Shown here in pieces: positions 1 through 12,058 of a stretch of DNA of 64,000 bases. A program made the translations under genes and the position numbers. Below the pieces are notes generated by a model. That model did not search any database and was not told where the DNA came from. It worked only from the letters and a program-made list of their open reading frames with translations. Numbering within the stretch: the first letter of the stretch is position 1; every line of letters starts with the position of its first letter. The stretch is from Psettodes erumei (Eukaryota; Chordata; Actinopteri; Pleuronectiformes; Psettodidae): positions 992,001 through 1,056,000 of the forward strand of contig JAFBJZ010000449.1 of assembly GCA_016785225.1 (NCBI GenBank), read 5' to 3'.

Positions 1-1440
1 TTTTATTTTCAAGATTGTTGAGCTACCGAGTGTTTGACGTCGGTAGACTGGGTGGGCTGGCTTGTTGCTAATTTGAATGCCTGTCCATCGCCACAATATG
101 TCTCTGTACATGTGAGAGTGGCTGTGTGTGTGTGTGTGGAGGGGGCGGGGTCTATTTAACCGAGTTTCTGCACGTCTTCCTTTTGAAAGGCCGCAGGGCG
201 AGGGTGCGTGTGCATTCGTAACCTCTGTTTCCTAAAAGGATTTGAAGGGCGACGGGGAGGCCTGTCATTTCTGCCGCGGCTCGGGCCCCGGACTCAGGTG
301 TCTGTGCCTAATCCCCGTCAATACGAGTCGTGTAAATGGGCACCCCAGCATGAGCAGCACTCACCTTTAATGGTCTCCCTCTCCCAGCCCTCTCTTTTCC
401 CTCCGTTGCTTTTTATTTTTCGCTCACCTTTTCCTCAGAAGGTCTGTATCATTCCCCTCCTCGTGTCCTTTCCCTCTTTTTCCTTTAATCTCTTCCCAGC
501 TTCATAAGACACGGGGGATCTCACTTAACACCTCTGTGTGTGTGTTTATCATCCTTTTTGAAAACAGTATTTTCTCTTTGCCAGACTTTACATTCGCGAT
601 GCTCCTCCCTCCTCCTTCGACGTAGCGTCTCGCGCCGCTCGGCGACGCTGCTGCAGCTCAGGCTCCATGTCACGTGTCCACCCCCCATTCGTAACGAGCG
701 GAGTAGTTTTAACGTAAAACGGGAGAGGCACCACTTTTCCCAACAAGCGCAAATCAAACGGTCCCGATGAGAGAGGAGCTGGGAGCGACTGCGCGTCCTT
801 TATCACCTCGACCAAGGAGAACCAATTAGATATAATCTTCTTTTCTTTTTCTTTTTCTTTTTTTTAAACAAATCCCTGAAGTAATATTGAGCCACAACTA
901 CTTCATTACAATCTATGGCTCGTTTAAAAGCCTGGAGCACCAGGTCCAATCCCATAGTGATGCGGTGGAGTTTACCCACCCACAAAACCCTGTCAGTGTA
1001 CTTCATCCTGGCAAACTGTACATTTATAATGATGTTTGATTGGAGGTTGATGGTTTGCCACCTTTTTCATTTGCCGCTACATTTCCTGCGACTGTGCAGC
1101 TGACGAGGTGTTTTACCCACCAGAGGATTTTCGCTGTGCTGTAATATATCAAATGGTCTCCCAGGCCTTAATTATTAAACACTTACACAAGGCTGCAGGT
1201 AAGGGAGAGTGTGACAAACCAAAAATAATTGGTTAGATGAAGTTACACGGTAAAAGACGACAAACAGAAGTCACAGAATAGGGTCCGGCGCCTTTGGGAA
1301 AACAGGTCAAACTTATCCGCTGTCAAACTGGCACTCGGATTGGATGAGGCTTTCATGTCAAGTGCTAAGGGGAAACGCTAACCAGGCTCAGGACAAAGTA
1401 AAAACCGAAAGAAGCACAGAGGCAAACATCCTGCACACAC

Positions 1441-1442
<2 letters not shown>

Positions 1443-1472
<30 letters not shown>
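1443..1472. repeat. CA microsatellite
   Basis: Uninterrupted CA dinucleotides, about 15 units, in the first intron portion. Confidence 0.95.
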
Positions 1473-1474
<2 letters not shown>

Positions 1475-1599
1475 GGATGGTGTAGCTCCTCCCCCGCTCC
1501 CCTCACGCTTACTCCAACGCTGGAGAAGCTGCCCGTGCGGCCGACCTATCGTGTCGTCTTTTCACGGGGAGGACGCTCTCCCCAAAGGCTGTTTTATTC

Positions 1600-2260
1600 A
1601 AAGGAAGTGGTGTGACATTTCGGAGAAATTGTGCCTGCGCGTGTAATCGGCAGCAAGGATGTAAAATTTGTTCGCGCGGCTCCGTCGGGATTTGCCTCCC
1701 ATCCGGGGACGAAAAAGGCCCGGTCCCCATGGAGATTCATCTCGGAACGTGTCGCGCGAGCGATGTTTAGTGCCATCGGACTCGGGATTCAGCCGGGACG
1801 CGCGCTGCGTTGTGGTTTTTTTTTGGTGGCGCGCCCCACGCATCCTCAGGCTCCGAGGCCTGATGCGCTCTCGCTGCGCGGTGTTTCCGGTGTCCTCCCT
1901 CCTCATTGTTATTCCGCGGCTGTGCCGGCACCTCCTCCTCCTCCTCCCCAGCGTCTGCGCTGGCGGATAAAGCCTCGCACATGCACGCATGTACGGTAAC
2001 CGGATCCAAAACGTGATGTGCAGAGAAGGCCTGATCTCATCCTCAGCCCTCTGTCGTTTTCATCTTCTTCTCTTTCGATCGCGTCTCGTCTCTCCAACCC
2101 AGTTGTCGTAAGAATCTGTTGTTTACCGGAGACGGGATCACGCGGGTCCAGTCTGTGTGTGCAGTCGCCTCGCAGCTCTGCCGTCGCTCGCCCGGGAGGC
2201 TGAAGTGTACGAAAATAGCCGCAGCCACGGAGGAGAGCCACAAAGGGGAGAACACAAGGG
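1600..2260. promoter_or_regulatory. CpG-rich block, possible internal promoter
   Basis: CpG dinucleotides are dense here (for example GTCGCGCGAGCG near 1760 and GGGACGCGCGCTGCG near 1795), in contrast to the AT-richer flanks. A CT-rich tract follows at about 2272-2305. Such blocks often mark promoters in vertebrates, and this one lies about 7 kb upstream of the first visible pclo exon. It could drive a short pclo transcript or an antisense RNA, or it could be methylated intron sequence. No TATA box, start site or spliced first exon can be fixed from sequence alone. Confidence 0.25.
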
Positions 2261-2271
2261 ACTGCAGCGGC

Positions 2272-2272
2272 G

Positions 2273-2305
<33 letters not shown>
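2272..2305. repeat. CT-rich simple repeat
   Basis: A nearly pure CT tract with one TTT interruption. It directly follows the CpG-rich block and ends in a CGCGCG run. Confidence 0.9.
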
Positions 2306-5300
2306 GCGCGCTCTTTTGTGTTCCCTTGTTCATATTTGCTTCCTTTTGAAAGGGTCCCTCTGCTGCCCCTGGCAACCCGGAGAGTCCCCACACACGCGGT
2401 CGTCTCGGAGTGCTTGGGGTGGACTGTATTTTTGGACGTGGGGGTGTTTTTCTTGTATGAATAAATCCATGTGGTGGAGACACAGTTCTGCTGATTTGAC
2501 ATATATACATATTACTGTACATAAGCGTCCATTAGTGTTACCAGGGCCCTTTTTTTCCAATTATGACAAGTGGTTTGTTATTGTTTTGGAAATTGCTGGG
2601 ATTGAAATGAGCTGTCCTCCGGCACCGCAAACCGAATTGCCTCTTCCGTTTTTTGTTCAGCTGACCCTCCAGCTCCACTCCAGAATGATTTCCAATCATC
2701 CCCTTTCTAATTCACTGGTGCTCGCACGCTTAGCGAGGGCCGCATTTTTTTTAGCCACAGGGCCTTTCGGTGCCAAGAAAGAAGGGGGGGGGCAAGACAT
2801 CGTGTGTGCCAGCACTGAGCCCTGGTGGAGACAGAGAGGCAAGGACACGCAGACACTTGGAGACACACACACCAAAGTCTGGCATCGGCCTCGTCTAGTT
2901 AAGCCCAGGCTGTTGTGTTTACATCCCGACTGCTCTCCTCTCTCCCCCCCTCCTCAGCAAAACGTTTCACTACAGCGGCAGGAGAGACTTGGGTTTGGGT
3001 TGAAAAAGCGAGTTGGCTTTGTGGATGGAGTGTCTGAGTCTGATTCCCCCCAAAAAAAAATTGCTATCCAACAAGTGAGGCCAGCAGCAGTGGAGCCCGG
3101 ATTAGGAAATGGCTTCACCTCTAAAAATCATTTTCATGCATTAGAAAAGCTGAGAGGCAAGTGGATCAGCACACACACATTTAAAGTAGTGCCTTTCATC
3201 TTTGTTGCAAAATAGAGGAAAAATGGTTGAGGGATTGGGGCTGGATTGGCAGATCGTGAGACCTTTTTTCATTCATTTTAGCAATTAAACAGTACGATGA
3301 CGCAGGTGTGGAGGCCCCAAGCAGGAGAGATGTGACTGTGCCGGAAAGAGGGGTCCCGCAGGGGAGTGGGGGTGCCGCGAGGGAAACGGGGGGGGGGCAT
3401 GACGACCTGCCTGTGGTGATTTGCTTTAGCGCTCGTGAGTCACGCCTGTGAGTAACGCTACCTACGGGGGGCTAAAGACTGAACCATCGGCCGAGGTTTT
3501 GTGAGCACGCGGCAAGGGGTCGACGCTCACTGGTCTGCTGCAAATGGAAATAGACTAAGAAAAAAAATGGAAAGCAAACAAACCAGGCAGTAACCAGGCT
3601 GCGCACCCCTCAATGACGTGAAACAAATTGGAACAGGGTTGAGGTGTGTTAGCCCCACGCTGTAAATTTGCAGGCTGTTGAATGTTTCCCTAAAAAAACA
3701 AAAAAAAAGCTGTGTGGAGCTGCAGCGGGCTCACGTTACACGTAGTCGCGTGATTCATCGTTAATCAAAAGAAAGTATTGATTAGCAGAGCGTTTAAAAA
3801 AAAGTAGGATTACGGGTAATGATGGTGCTATTCCCAAGCGTGGCCAACTTAAATAAGCATGCCCTCGTTCATGTCGTTGTGTGGCTCTTGGAGTAAAAAT
3901 TGCGATGTATGATCTTGAAGATGACTAAGGGACTAGAGGCCTGAGCCACGAGGGTTTTTAAAAATGCATATATATATATCCATTTATATAGCCATCAACA
4001 GAGGAACCACCTTAAAACCACTGAGTGTCTTAGATGACACTCATGGTCTTCTACGCCAGACGGGACGCTGACACATGCAGACAGATTACGAAGCGGGACG
4101 TGGATGAATCAACGCAGACAGAAAACACCCGGAAAACAAACGTCTCTCTCTCTCCTTAATCCCTAGGCTCCGAGTAAATATAAGCTCCGTCTCACACCTC
4201 TTCCTCTGTGTCAGATCCACTTTAAATATTTGGAAGCACACACGCACTTGTTCTCCTCTCTCTCTCTCTGTCTTTGTCTTCCTGGCAGTTATTCACTCAC
4301 CTGGCGGGGGAGGAGAGGGGAGGGGAGGGGGCGTATCAATCCACAACAGAGCGACGTACCCTGACACTCCTGCCAGGAGAGAGCAGAGACGTTCATGCTC
4401 TTGTTTGTCGCCTGTCAGGTTTGAGTCCCGTAAAAGATTTGCGCGCAGAATCGGATAATTAGCTTCCGCCGGACCTTCATTCGTCCAGGGAATGTTTCCC
4501 GCTCTGGTTTCCCGCACTTCCCCTCTGCCTCACTCGCGTTTTGTTTACGCTCGCATCCACCGGGGATCTGACCGGTACCGCTCCTCCTGGAGGCTTTTTC
4601 AACGGTGGCAGCAGATTTGTACACCTTTGCGGCCCAGATTCTGCTCGTTTTGGGATTCGAGCCAACGGTTCCATTGGTTCCGAGCCCAGTTCTCCAACCT
4701 TAAGGCTATCGCCGCCTCACATAACATTTAGCCTCATGATTTAACAGAGAATTACATCAACACATGTGCAGGGATCACTTTGGAAAGGTGCACGCAGCGC
4801 ATCGAATCCCCCCCGAGATGGGAACATCTATAACAGCGGAACATTTATTAGGCCAAAGATCTTTTTTGGCTTGCAAAGGAGCTGATGCTGTGATGTTCCG
4901 CTTGCAGTCTGGTGCATAATAATTAAGTTGGCCACTCATCGATGAGAAAAGGGCAGCGACTCCCGGATTTTAATTTTAGAAAAAAGCTTTGGCAGGGAAA
5001 GGTGAATTGAGCGGAGCTGCAGAAAGGACACCGGCCTTTCAACAGCTTTATTATTAATATAATGGGGATTACATTGTATTTAACTTTAACTCGCGCGGCA
5101 TATGAATGCAAGCGAGCGTCAGCGTTGCTAAGCCGTAACAGCCGTCGCTTGGCAGGATCGGTCCAAAATCTCCCTTTGTCGTAGGCTGCAAATATAATCA
5201 GAATAAAAATGCTCTCATCGTTTGTTACGTGTCCCGTGAGTCCTAGCCACACAAGCAGCGTCAAAGCTCCATGGGAGCTGTAGTTGTTGCATACCAACAA

Positions 5301-5402
5301 AATAACCCTGTAAGTATACCAGTATCTAGGTTTTTTTTGTTGTTTTGGTACCTTTGGACAGGCCCAGGCTAGCAGCTTCCCAAATTTTTCCCCAGTCATT
5401 AT

Positions 5403-5495
5403 TCTAAGCTAAGCTAGCCAGCAGACGGCGGTGGCCTTGCATCTTCTCCCCCAACTCTTGGCAAGAAAGTAAATGTCGCGCAAAATGTCAAGCGT
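5403..5495 (-). repeat. Percomorph interspersed repeat relic (copy 1)
   Basis: The sequence contains the pieces CTAAGCTAAGCTAGCCAGCAG, CATCTTCTC and GGCAAGAAAGTAAATG in order. I recognise this series from a very common interspersed repeat of percomorph fishes, here reverse-oriented relative to the copies at 25310 and 38930. The copy is short and diverged. The class of element is not clear from memory. Confidence 0.6.
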
Positions 5496-7705
5496 ACACC
5501 TCGCAGCTTTTTTAACAGAGCCTGTGCGTGTTTAAGTGACGTTGCCGAAATTTTTTTTCAGCCCGCACTATAACGCTTGAAGGTCATTCTTGGCAGTCGT
5601 TACGCGCGGCAGCTTGGTCCGACTTCCCAGCGACCGATTTGCAGATCTGCGGGGTGACATGTCAGGCTTGTTGGCGGCAGCTGGGGATGAGTCACCTCCT
5701 AGCGGCCGGTGAGCTCCCTCGCTACTTCTCTACTCCTTCTCTCCGCCACGTCTATTGTTTGAGTCTGATCCTTCCCCTCTCACAAGCCGTTATCGTCCTT
5801 TTTTCTCGCATGTCCCGGCATTTCCTCTCTCCTCTCTCATTCCCCGTCCTCTCATCCGTCTTTATCCATCTGTCCAATCATCCTTTATAGATCCTCTACC
5901 TCTCCCACTCTCTGTGCCAGGCTCTGTCTAAATTTAGCTGAGTAAAACCCTCTTAGGATGCCTTGTTTTAATCAAAGAGCCGCACCGACCTTCACAACAC
6001 TCCGACTCCCAGTCGGAAACAATAACCCAGCGTGGGTACAGCCCATCTCGTCTCAATATCTGGTTGCTGTCTGCGGTTTTCAGTTCTCTCCGTGTCCTTG
6101 GAAGAAGTTTGCAGACGGTGGAAAGTTCGGAGCACGACAGACCTGATCTGACCTCATTCATTTGCGCGCGAGCTTGTGTTTGTCTGAGAGCAGTCACGTC
6201 TGAGGCGAGAGAGAGCGAGTTGTCGCTTCCTTTCCGAGGCGTTTCTTCCCTTTCCCTTTCTTCCCATCCGAGTGCACGTGTGTCACCGCGTCACACCCTT
6301 CATCTCTGTGGGTGTCGGCTCGCCGGCATCCGTGCGCGCGAGGTGCTGGAAAACGTCCTCGCAGGATGCCACGCGACTCCCCTGCTCTTGTGAATCATCC
6401 CCGGTGCTGTTTGCGGAACTCGTCCCAGCAGACCTTGCGAGAGACACACACACACACAGGCATGTCACATTTATTTGAATGCCGCCGTAAGAAAGACTGC
6501 GATGTAGGAATATCATATAAATATACCTGTCTCGTTAATTGCATGGTTGTGAAGGAAGAGTGAACCATCCCCTCTAATTGAAAACCTGTGGATTCTAGAT
6601 AGATGTCAGAGAAATCTTCTCTGATCACTAAAGGAGACCCTCCTTACTTAAAAAAAGTTAAAGTTGAAGCTACTGGTTATTGTCATAATCAATTTATCTG
6701 TTGATAAATTATAGCCACTTCACCCCAACTATAATGCCCCAGCTGTGCCCCAGATGGAAACAGTTATTTGATGGAGTGCTGTGAAATTTAGCACCGAATT
6801 TCACGGTCCTCAGATGATGAAGCCTGAAGACTCAAACCACCATAAATATTGTCATTTTAATTAAGTACAACTACCCAGAGCTCCTAGTGTGGCTGGAGGC
6901 ATTGTCCCAGAGTCAAGTTTCGTTCGACAAAAAACAAAATGTCACAGTGATATTGCACAAAAAGAGGCAACAGATCCTTTCATTTTAAATGCTGGAAGCC
7001 GCACATATTTGGAATTTTCACCCGCGTAAATGAATAGAACGACTGATCGGGATCAATTAGCTGAATCATCTATGCATCCGGGAATTGACAGGACTTCGCA
7101 ACAGGAGTGACGCAGAAAGCGGTTTTGCTTTTTCCCCTTCCTCTGTGTTCTCATTTATAAAGAGACCCGGGCTGTCTGGAAAAGTAAACACAGGCTGACT
7201 GCGTATAGGCTTTGAAAATGTATTTGGCTTCTGCGCTTCTGCCAGAGCTCCCGTTGGCTGGCTTTGAACGAGGCCAAGGAACGCGGCTGAAGACTTGATG
7301 GCTTTTCACGGTGATTGCTGCGAGGCGTGTCGGCAAGAAATACTTTGGAGACAGCCACTCAGCAACAGTGGCTTAAATTAACTTATTCTGGAGGTTATTC
7401 CAAATTGCTTAAAAGCCTGGGTTAGCTCTGCTGTTTAGGGCGACAAGGAACGCTTTTAAGAAGTTCGTCAGGTGGCAGTAAAAGCTGAAAGGGTGCCTGT
7501 TGCGACGCGTCGATAACGTGGGCGATGACTGGCTGAGTGGCTGCGGCTGACCGACGGTCCGACTGAGAGGGTTTTTCAGCGTTCCCTATCGGCATCCATC
7601 TCCGCGGCTCTTCAGTTCGGCCTCCTCTCTCCGGTTTAGCTGATAGAGCTGTCAAGCCGGAAAAACTCCCGTCTCCGAGTCCTCCCAGCAGGGATGGGCG
7701 GGAGG

Positions 7706-7706
<1 letters not shown>

Positions 7707-7756
<50 letters not shown>
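7707..7756. repeat. CA microsatellite
   Basis: Twenty-five uninterrupted CA units. The open frame seen on the opposite strand through this tract (poly Cys-Val) is an artefact of the repeat. Confidence 0.97.
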
Positions 7757-7760
<4 letters not shown>

Positions 7761-8119
7761 GAAGCAATCACATCCGTGCTCCGTCCTCGTCCGTCCATCA
7801 TCGCGTCTGAGGATTAAATGGATTCCCGTCGCGTTGGGAAGGCAACTCACCAGCGTCAGCAAACCTTGAGATGCAGGGAGCTCTGGAATCTTTTTTTTTT
7901 CTCTCTCTCTACAGTAAACCGTAACACAAACATCTTTGCTGGCTTTTCATGGTGCGGTACATGCCGCTGAGATTTGGCATGCAGGTGTGTCATTGTTCAG
8001 GCAGGGACTGTAACAAGGCGGCTCATGCCTTATTTACTACGTGTGCTGCCGCGACATTTCCTCAGTCTCCTTCTTACTGTTTCTTTCTCTCTCGCCGCCG
8101 TGAGTGGAGAGTTGACACG

Positions 8120-8142
8120 TGGGGGGGGGAGGGGGGGGGGCG
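8120..8142 (+). repeat. G-rich run
   Basis: Two runs of nine and ten G separated by a single A. Assembly errors are common in such runs. Confidence 0.9.
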
Positions 8143-9304
8143 GTTTGTCTGCCGCATGGCTTAACATGCCGGCTGCGGTCCCGAATTTAGCATAAACCCC
8201 GCTGTTAAAACCAGGCATTCAAAGAGAGAGGGGAACATTACAACGCGGATGTGAAATGAGGTGTTCACACCAGACCTCTTCTGGGAGTCACTGTACGCTG
8301 TGTACATGTAGGAGCGCGTGGTGTACGAGGCACGTGACGGGTCGCCACGCCGGCTAACTGGCCGTGTGCGTATATTTATGTCCACGGTATTTTATTTTTC
8401 CTCAAATCCCAACATGCGCTTTGTTTATCATCACTTTTGTTTCCACTTAAAGCAAAAGTGCTGGACATTAAACTCCCAACAGCCGCTGCAGCCCTTGAAT
8501 TACAGTCCCCAGCAGGGCCATCAGCCGAGGAATGCTCCTCCAGAGATCTGCGTTAGAGTGGACGCAGACAGATAAAGTAGCCATGACAGGATAGTTAAAC
8601 TATTATTATTAAGTTATTGTACTGAAAGAATAAACAGCACTGGAAACATGCTGTAAAGTGGCCTGTGCCGGGCTTCAGCATCTGATTAGAAGTGGAAATA
8701 AACTAGATGTTCAGGGAGCGCAGAGTACAAAGAAGTACAGTTCACTGACTAACAGCAACAGAAAGTTTGTTTTTTTCAAACGTGTACATTTGTTTGTGAT
8801 TGAATAAACGGGCCAAGGTTAGAAACAGGTCTGGGATGTTCGTGGTACTCTACTGTCATGTTCTAAGGCATGCACACACGTATGCGCGCCAAGTTCTACA
8901 GTTATAAAAACACGAATAAACCTTCAAAACGCAGTCTCTCTGATAAGTCTGCTACATGAAATGTCAGCACAGGCCACCCAACCCTTTCTGACATGCCTCG
9001 GTAAACCCCTGTCCCATTACCATGCATTATGCATGGCCCTATCTCTTAAGTCCCATAAATGTAAGAGCTTCCCTTGAAATACAAGATGTTACGCTGGTGC
9101 CCTGCCGCGGTGACGTCTCACCTACGTAAAAGCCTTTCCCAGCAACTCATTTTGTGCAATTCAAAGCAGGCATTTCGCACATACTCTGACAGGTCGTTAC
9201 CAGTTAGTTATTTTCTAATTTAGGGATATAAGTCATATTGTGGGAAACCCTTTTAGAGAATTCGTTTTAATTACTAACAGGCTGTTCGTGTCTTTGTCTT
9301 ACAG

Positions 9305-12058
9305 AAAGAATGGCTTTGCCTCAACTGTCAGACCCAAAGAGCCATGTCAGGCCAGCTGGGAGACATGCCACCTCCATCCATGGTTTCCCCGAAGAAGCAG
9401 CCACCTGCTCCAGCTCCCCCTTCCACCCCCACCCCTGCTGCTGTAGATAGCAAACCCGTAGTAGAAGCAGCAGATCTTATCCCACCAGCTCCCGAGACCA
9501 AGGTAGCGCCTACTACCATTCCCACGCCCGATAGTGCATTCAATTCACCTGGTTGTGATGCATCTCTTCCTGTCAGTGCCCCTCCTCCTGATAGCACCCC
9601 TCAGGAAACCCCACAGTCAAATGAACAACCACTTACAGCCGAACCAGCGTCAGAGCCTGTAATTCATCCCGAACAAGAAGCTCCAATTTCAGAGAGCGTG
9701 GTTGAAAGTATCCCTGCAGTCCAGGCAGTGGAGCAACAGCAAAACAGCTCTGAGAAAACAGCAGAGGAGCGTCCTCACGCTGTAACACAGCCCTCTGATT
9801 CTGATCAACAGTCACAAAGTGTAACTGTCAGTGAAATACTAGTGGCTGAGCAACAGCAGAGTAGCTCTGAGAAACCTGCAGAGGACCATTGTCACTCTCA
9901 AATTGAGCCATCTAATGTTGAACAACAAGCACAGAGTGCACCTGTCCCAGCAGTTCAGCAACAACAGAGCAGCTCTGTGAATGCGACAGAGGACCTTGCT
10001 CTCCCTTTGGAAAACGAGAGGCAAAATCTATTGACCAAAACTGGTTCAGACAAGACAACAGTGCCTGCTGAGGTAGGAACAGAGCCAAATCCCAAGATTA
10101 GTCGGAGCGAGGCTGATGCTCCCTCCAGAAATAATGACAAAATGGAGCTCACTCCGGAGGAGCTTCCAGAGGTGATAACAAATTCAGCTGAGCCAAAGCC
10201 TCTCCTGATCCCCGAAGCAGTCACCCAGCCAGATTCTACAGCGACAAATTTAAAAGAGGAGAAATTAATAGTGCTAGAACTTGGTAATTCAGCTGAGACA
10301 CCACAGATAGATGAACCCAGAGAAACCCCACCAGCTACAGTAGAAACAGCTTTTATTGTGGAAGAAACAGATGTCATGAAAAAACTTGAGGCTGACGTTG
10401 CTGCGCCTGATGTAGAAAATGAAGTGACTGTCAAAGTAAAGGCAGAATCTGAAGCAATAATAGAGAAGCCAACAGTCACAAAAGATATTCCTCATTCTCC
10501 AGTTGAGGCTGCAGAAAATGTATCTCCTGCAGATCACGCTAACAATGTTGAGGTCCCGCAAGAATTAAAACAAGAGGCAGCAAAATGCGTGGAATCTGAA
10601 AGGTCTTCGGCAGTGTCAGAAAAACTTCCTGTCTCAGCTACAGAGGAGGAACATCAGGCAAACAAAGTGGAAGACTTAGCCGTAGAAAAAGAGGAGGAGC
10701 CTGCACCACTTAAGTTACCCACTGTAGCTGCAGGTGAAAGAGAAACCAGAGTTCTTGAGATTACAAATGAGGAGATTGTTGCTGAGAAAAAAGTTTTTGA
10801 GAAAGTCACTGAAGGGGAAGCGGTTAAAAAGGAAACGCAGGAGGGGGCTGGTGAGGAAACAATAAGGGACATGAGTGAGGAAATAGTTGTTGAGAAAGAA
10901 ACTGTTGAAGAGAGGCCTATTGAGAAGGAAGACATGGAAAATAAATCACCTAAAGCCTTTGAAGATGAGGCAGTTCAGGAGAATGCAGCTGCAGAGAGGG
11001 CTATTGAGGTAAAAGCTGACAAAGGGAAAGCTTTTGAAGAAGAGGCAAACAAACAGGGCACAGCTGAGAAGGCACATAACCAGAAAACTGTACAGGAGGA
11101 GCTTAATAAAACACAATCAGGTCTAGTACCCTCGTCCAATGAAACAGAGAATGTTTGTCCGGTAACAGAGAAAAAAGTGTCAGAAACAGCAGAAGAGCCA
11201 GCTCGGGCTGTCACTGGCGAAATCCCAAAGGAAGACATACAGACGCATAAAGAGGTAGAACCAGGAACACACTATGAACCCTCACCTGCCAAAGAAGTCC
11301 TTGTTGAGACAGTATCCTTGCCAGATAAGTCAGAGGAGAAAGAGAAGTCTCTGGTCAATGTAGAGAGTGCAGCGCAGAAAGAGGAAAAGCAGCCACTGAT
11401 AGATACCATCTCAAAAGCAGACAATAGCTCTGAGAAAAATGTGGCTATGTCTGTTCCCCCACTTCCTGATTCAGGAGAGCAAGAAAAGATCAGTGTCAAG
11501 GAGCTGGCGCAGAACGTAGAGGTGGTGTCGTTCTCAGCTGTTATTAATGAGACACAAGTCCACGATAAAGCCTCTGACGAGAAACTCATTCTGGGCGAGA
11601 CCGAAGCCAACCCAACAAATTTTGTTGCTGAAAATAAACGCGAGGTAGAGAGGGAGAAGTTAGCACTGACAGGCAGTGATGAGGAGCTACGCAAAGGAGT
11701 TGCTGAGCTGTCAATCAAAGAGAGGGAAGCAAAACTCGACAACAAGGAGGGTGAGTCACAACCTGTGGCTGCCAACATCCAGGAAGCTGTTTCATTATCA
11801 GAGGCAAGCACAGGCTTTGACAGAGATGGCACGGCGCCGTTTGATGTGGGAGAGAACGCGATATCAAAGGAGGTTGAAGTACCAGAGAAAGCTTTTGAAA
11901 ATGAGGGTGCATCTGTATCAGTGGCTCCGGTCCGTGTAGCAGACCCTGAAATCCCAGTCTCCATAGTTAGCGAGCAGGAAAAAGAGCCACAGGAGGAGAA
12001 TGAGGAGACTAAGGCTCTGCCTATGGGAAAGCCCAGTGAAGAAGATGCAGTGGCTGAG
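9305..12058 (+). CDS. pclo: pclo exon: end of zinc finger and Glu-rich region
   Basis: The acceptor TCTTACAG precedes the exon, which begins in phase 0 with [13 protein letters not shown], the conserved end of a piccolo/bassoon zinc finger carrying its last CxxC pair. About 905 further residues follow, very rich in Glu, Ala, Val and Ser, with a Pro-rich start ([14 protein letters not shown]). A degenerate three-copy repeat around EQQQSSSEK lies near the start. I end the exon at GCTGAG|GTGACC, because this leaves phase 0 and matches the next acceptor. The frame stays open to 12121, so the donor is inferred. The Glu-rich part is poorly conserved outside fish as far as I recall. No ATG within it is a real start. 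Confidence 0.9.

Larger units (their letters stand above)
1..9304 (+). other. pclo: pclo intron, 3' portion (no coding exon seen)
   Basis: This stretch ends at a good acceptor (TCTTACAG at 9297-9304) that opens the first visible pclo exon, so I read it as the downstream part of an intron. I searched it for the missing first half of the zinc finger (a Cys-rich exon ending in phase 0) and did not find one, so that exon probably lies to the left of the window. It holds a CpG-rich block near 1600-2260, a CT tract, two CA microsatellites, a G-rich run and one repeat relic, listed separately. The many open frames on both strands look like chance frames in GC-rich or simple-sequence DNA. Confidence 0.7.

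Noticed and set aside
1909..2502. 197-codon minus-strand frame over the CpG-rich block
   Set aside because: Contains a poly Arg-Glu run from the CT tract; composition-driven.
7422..7862. 146-codon minus-strand frame with a Cys-Val run
   Set aside because: Created by the CA microsatellite at 7707-7756.
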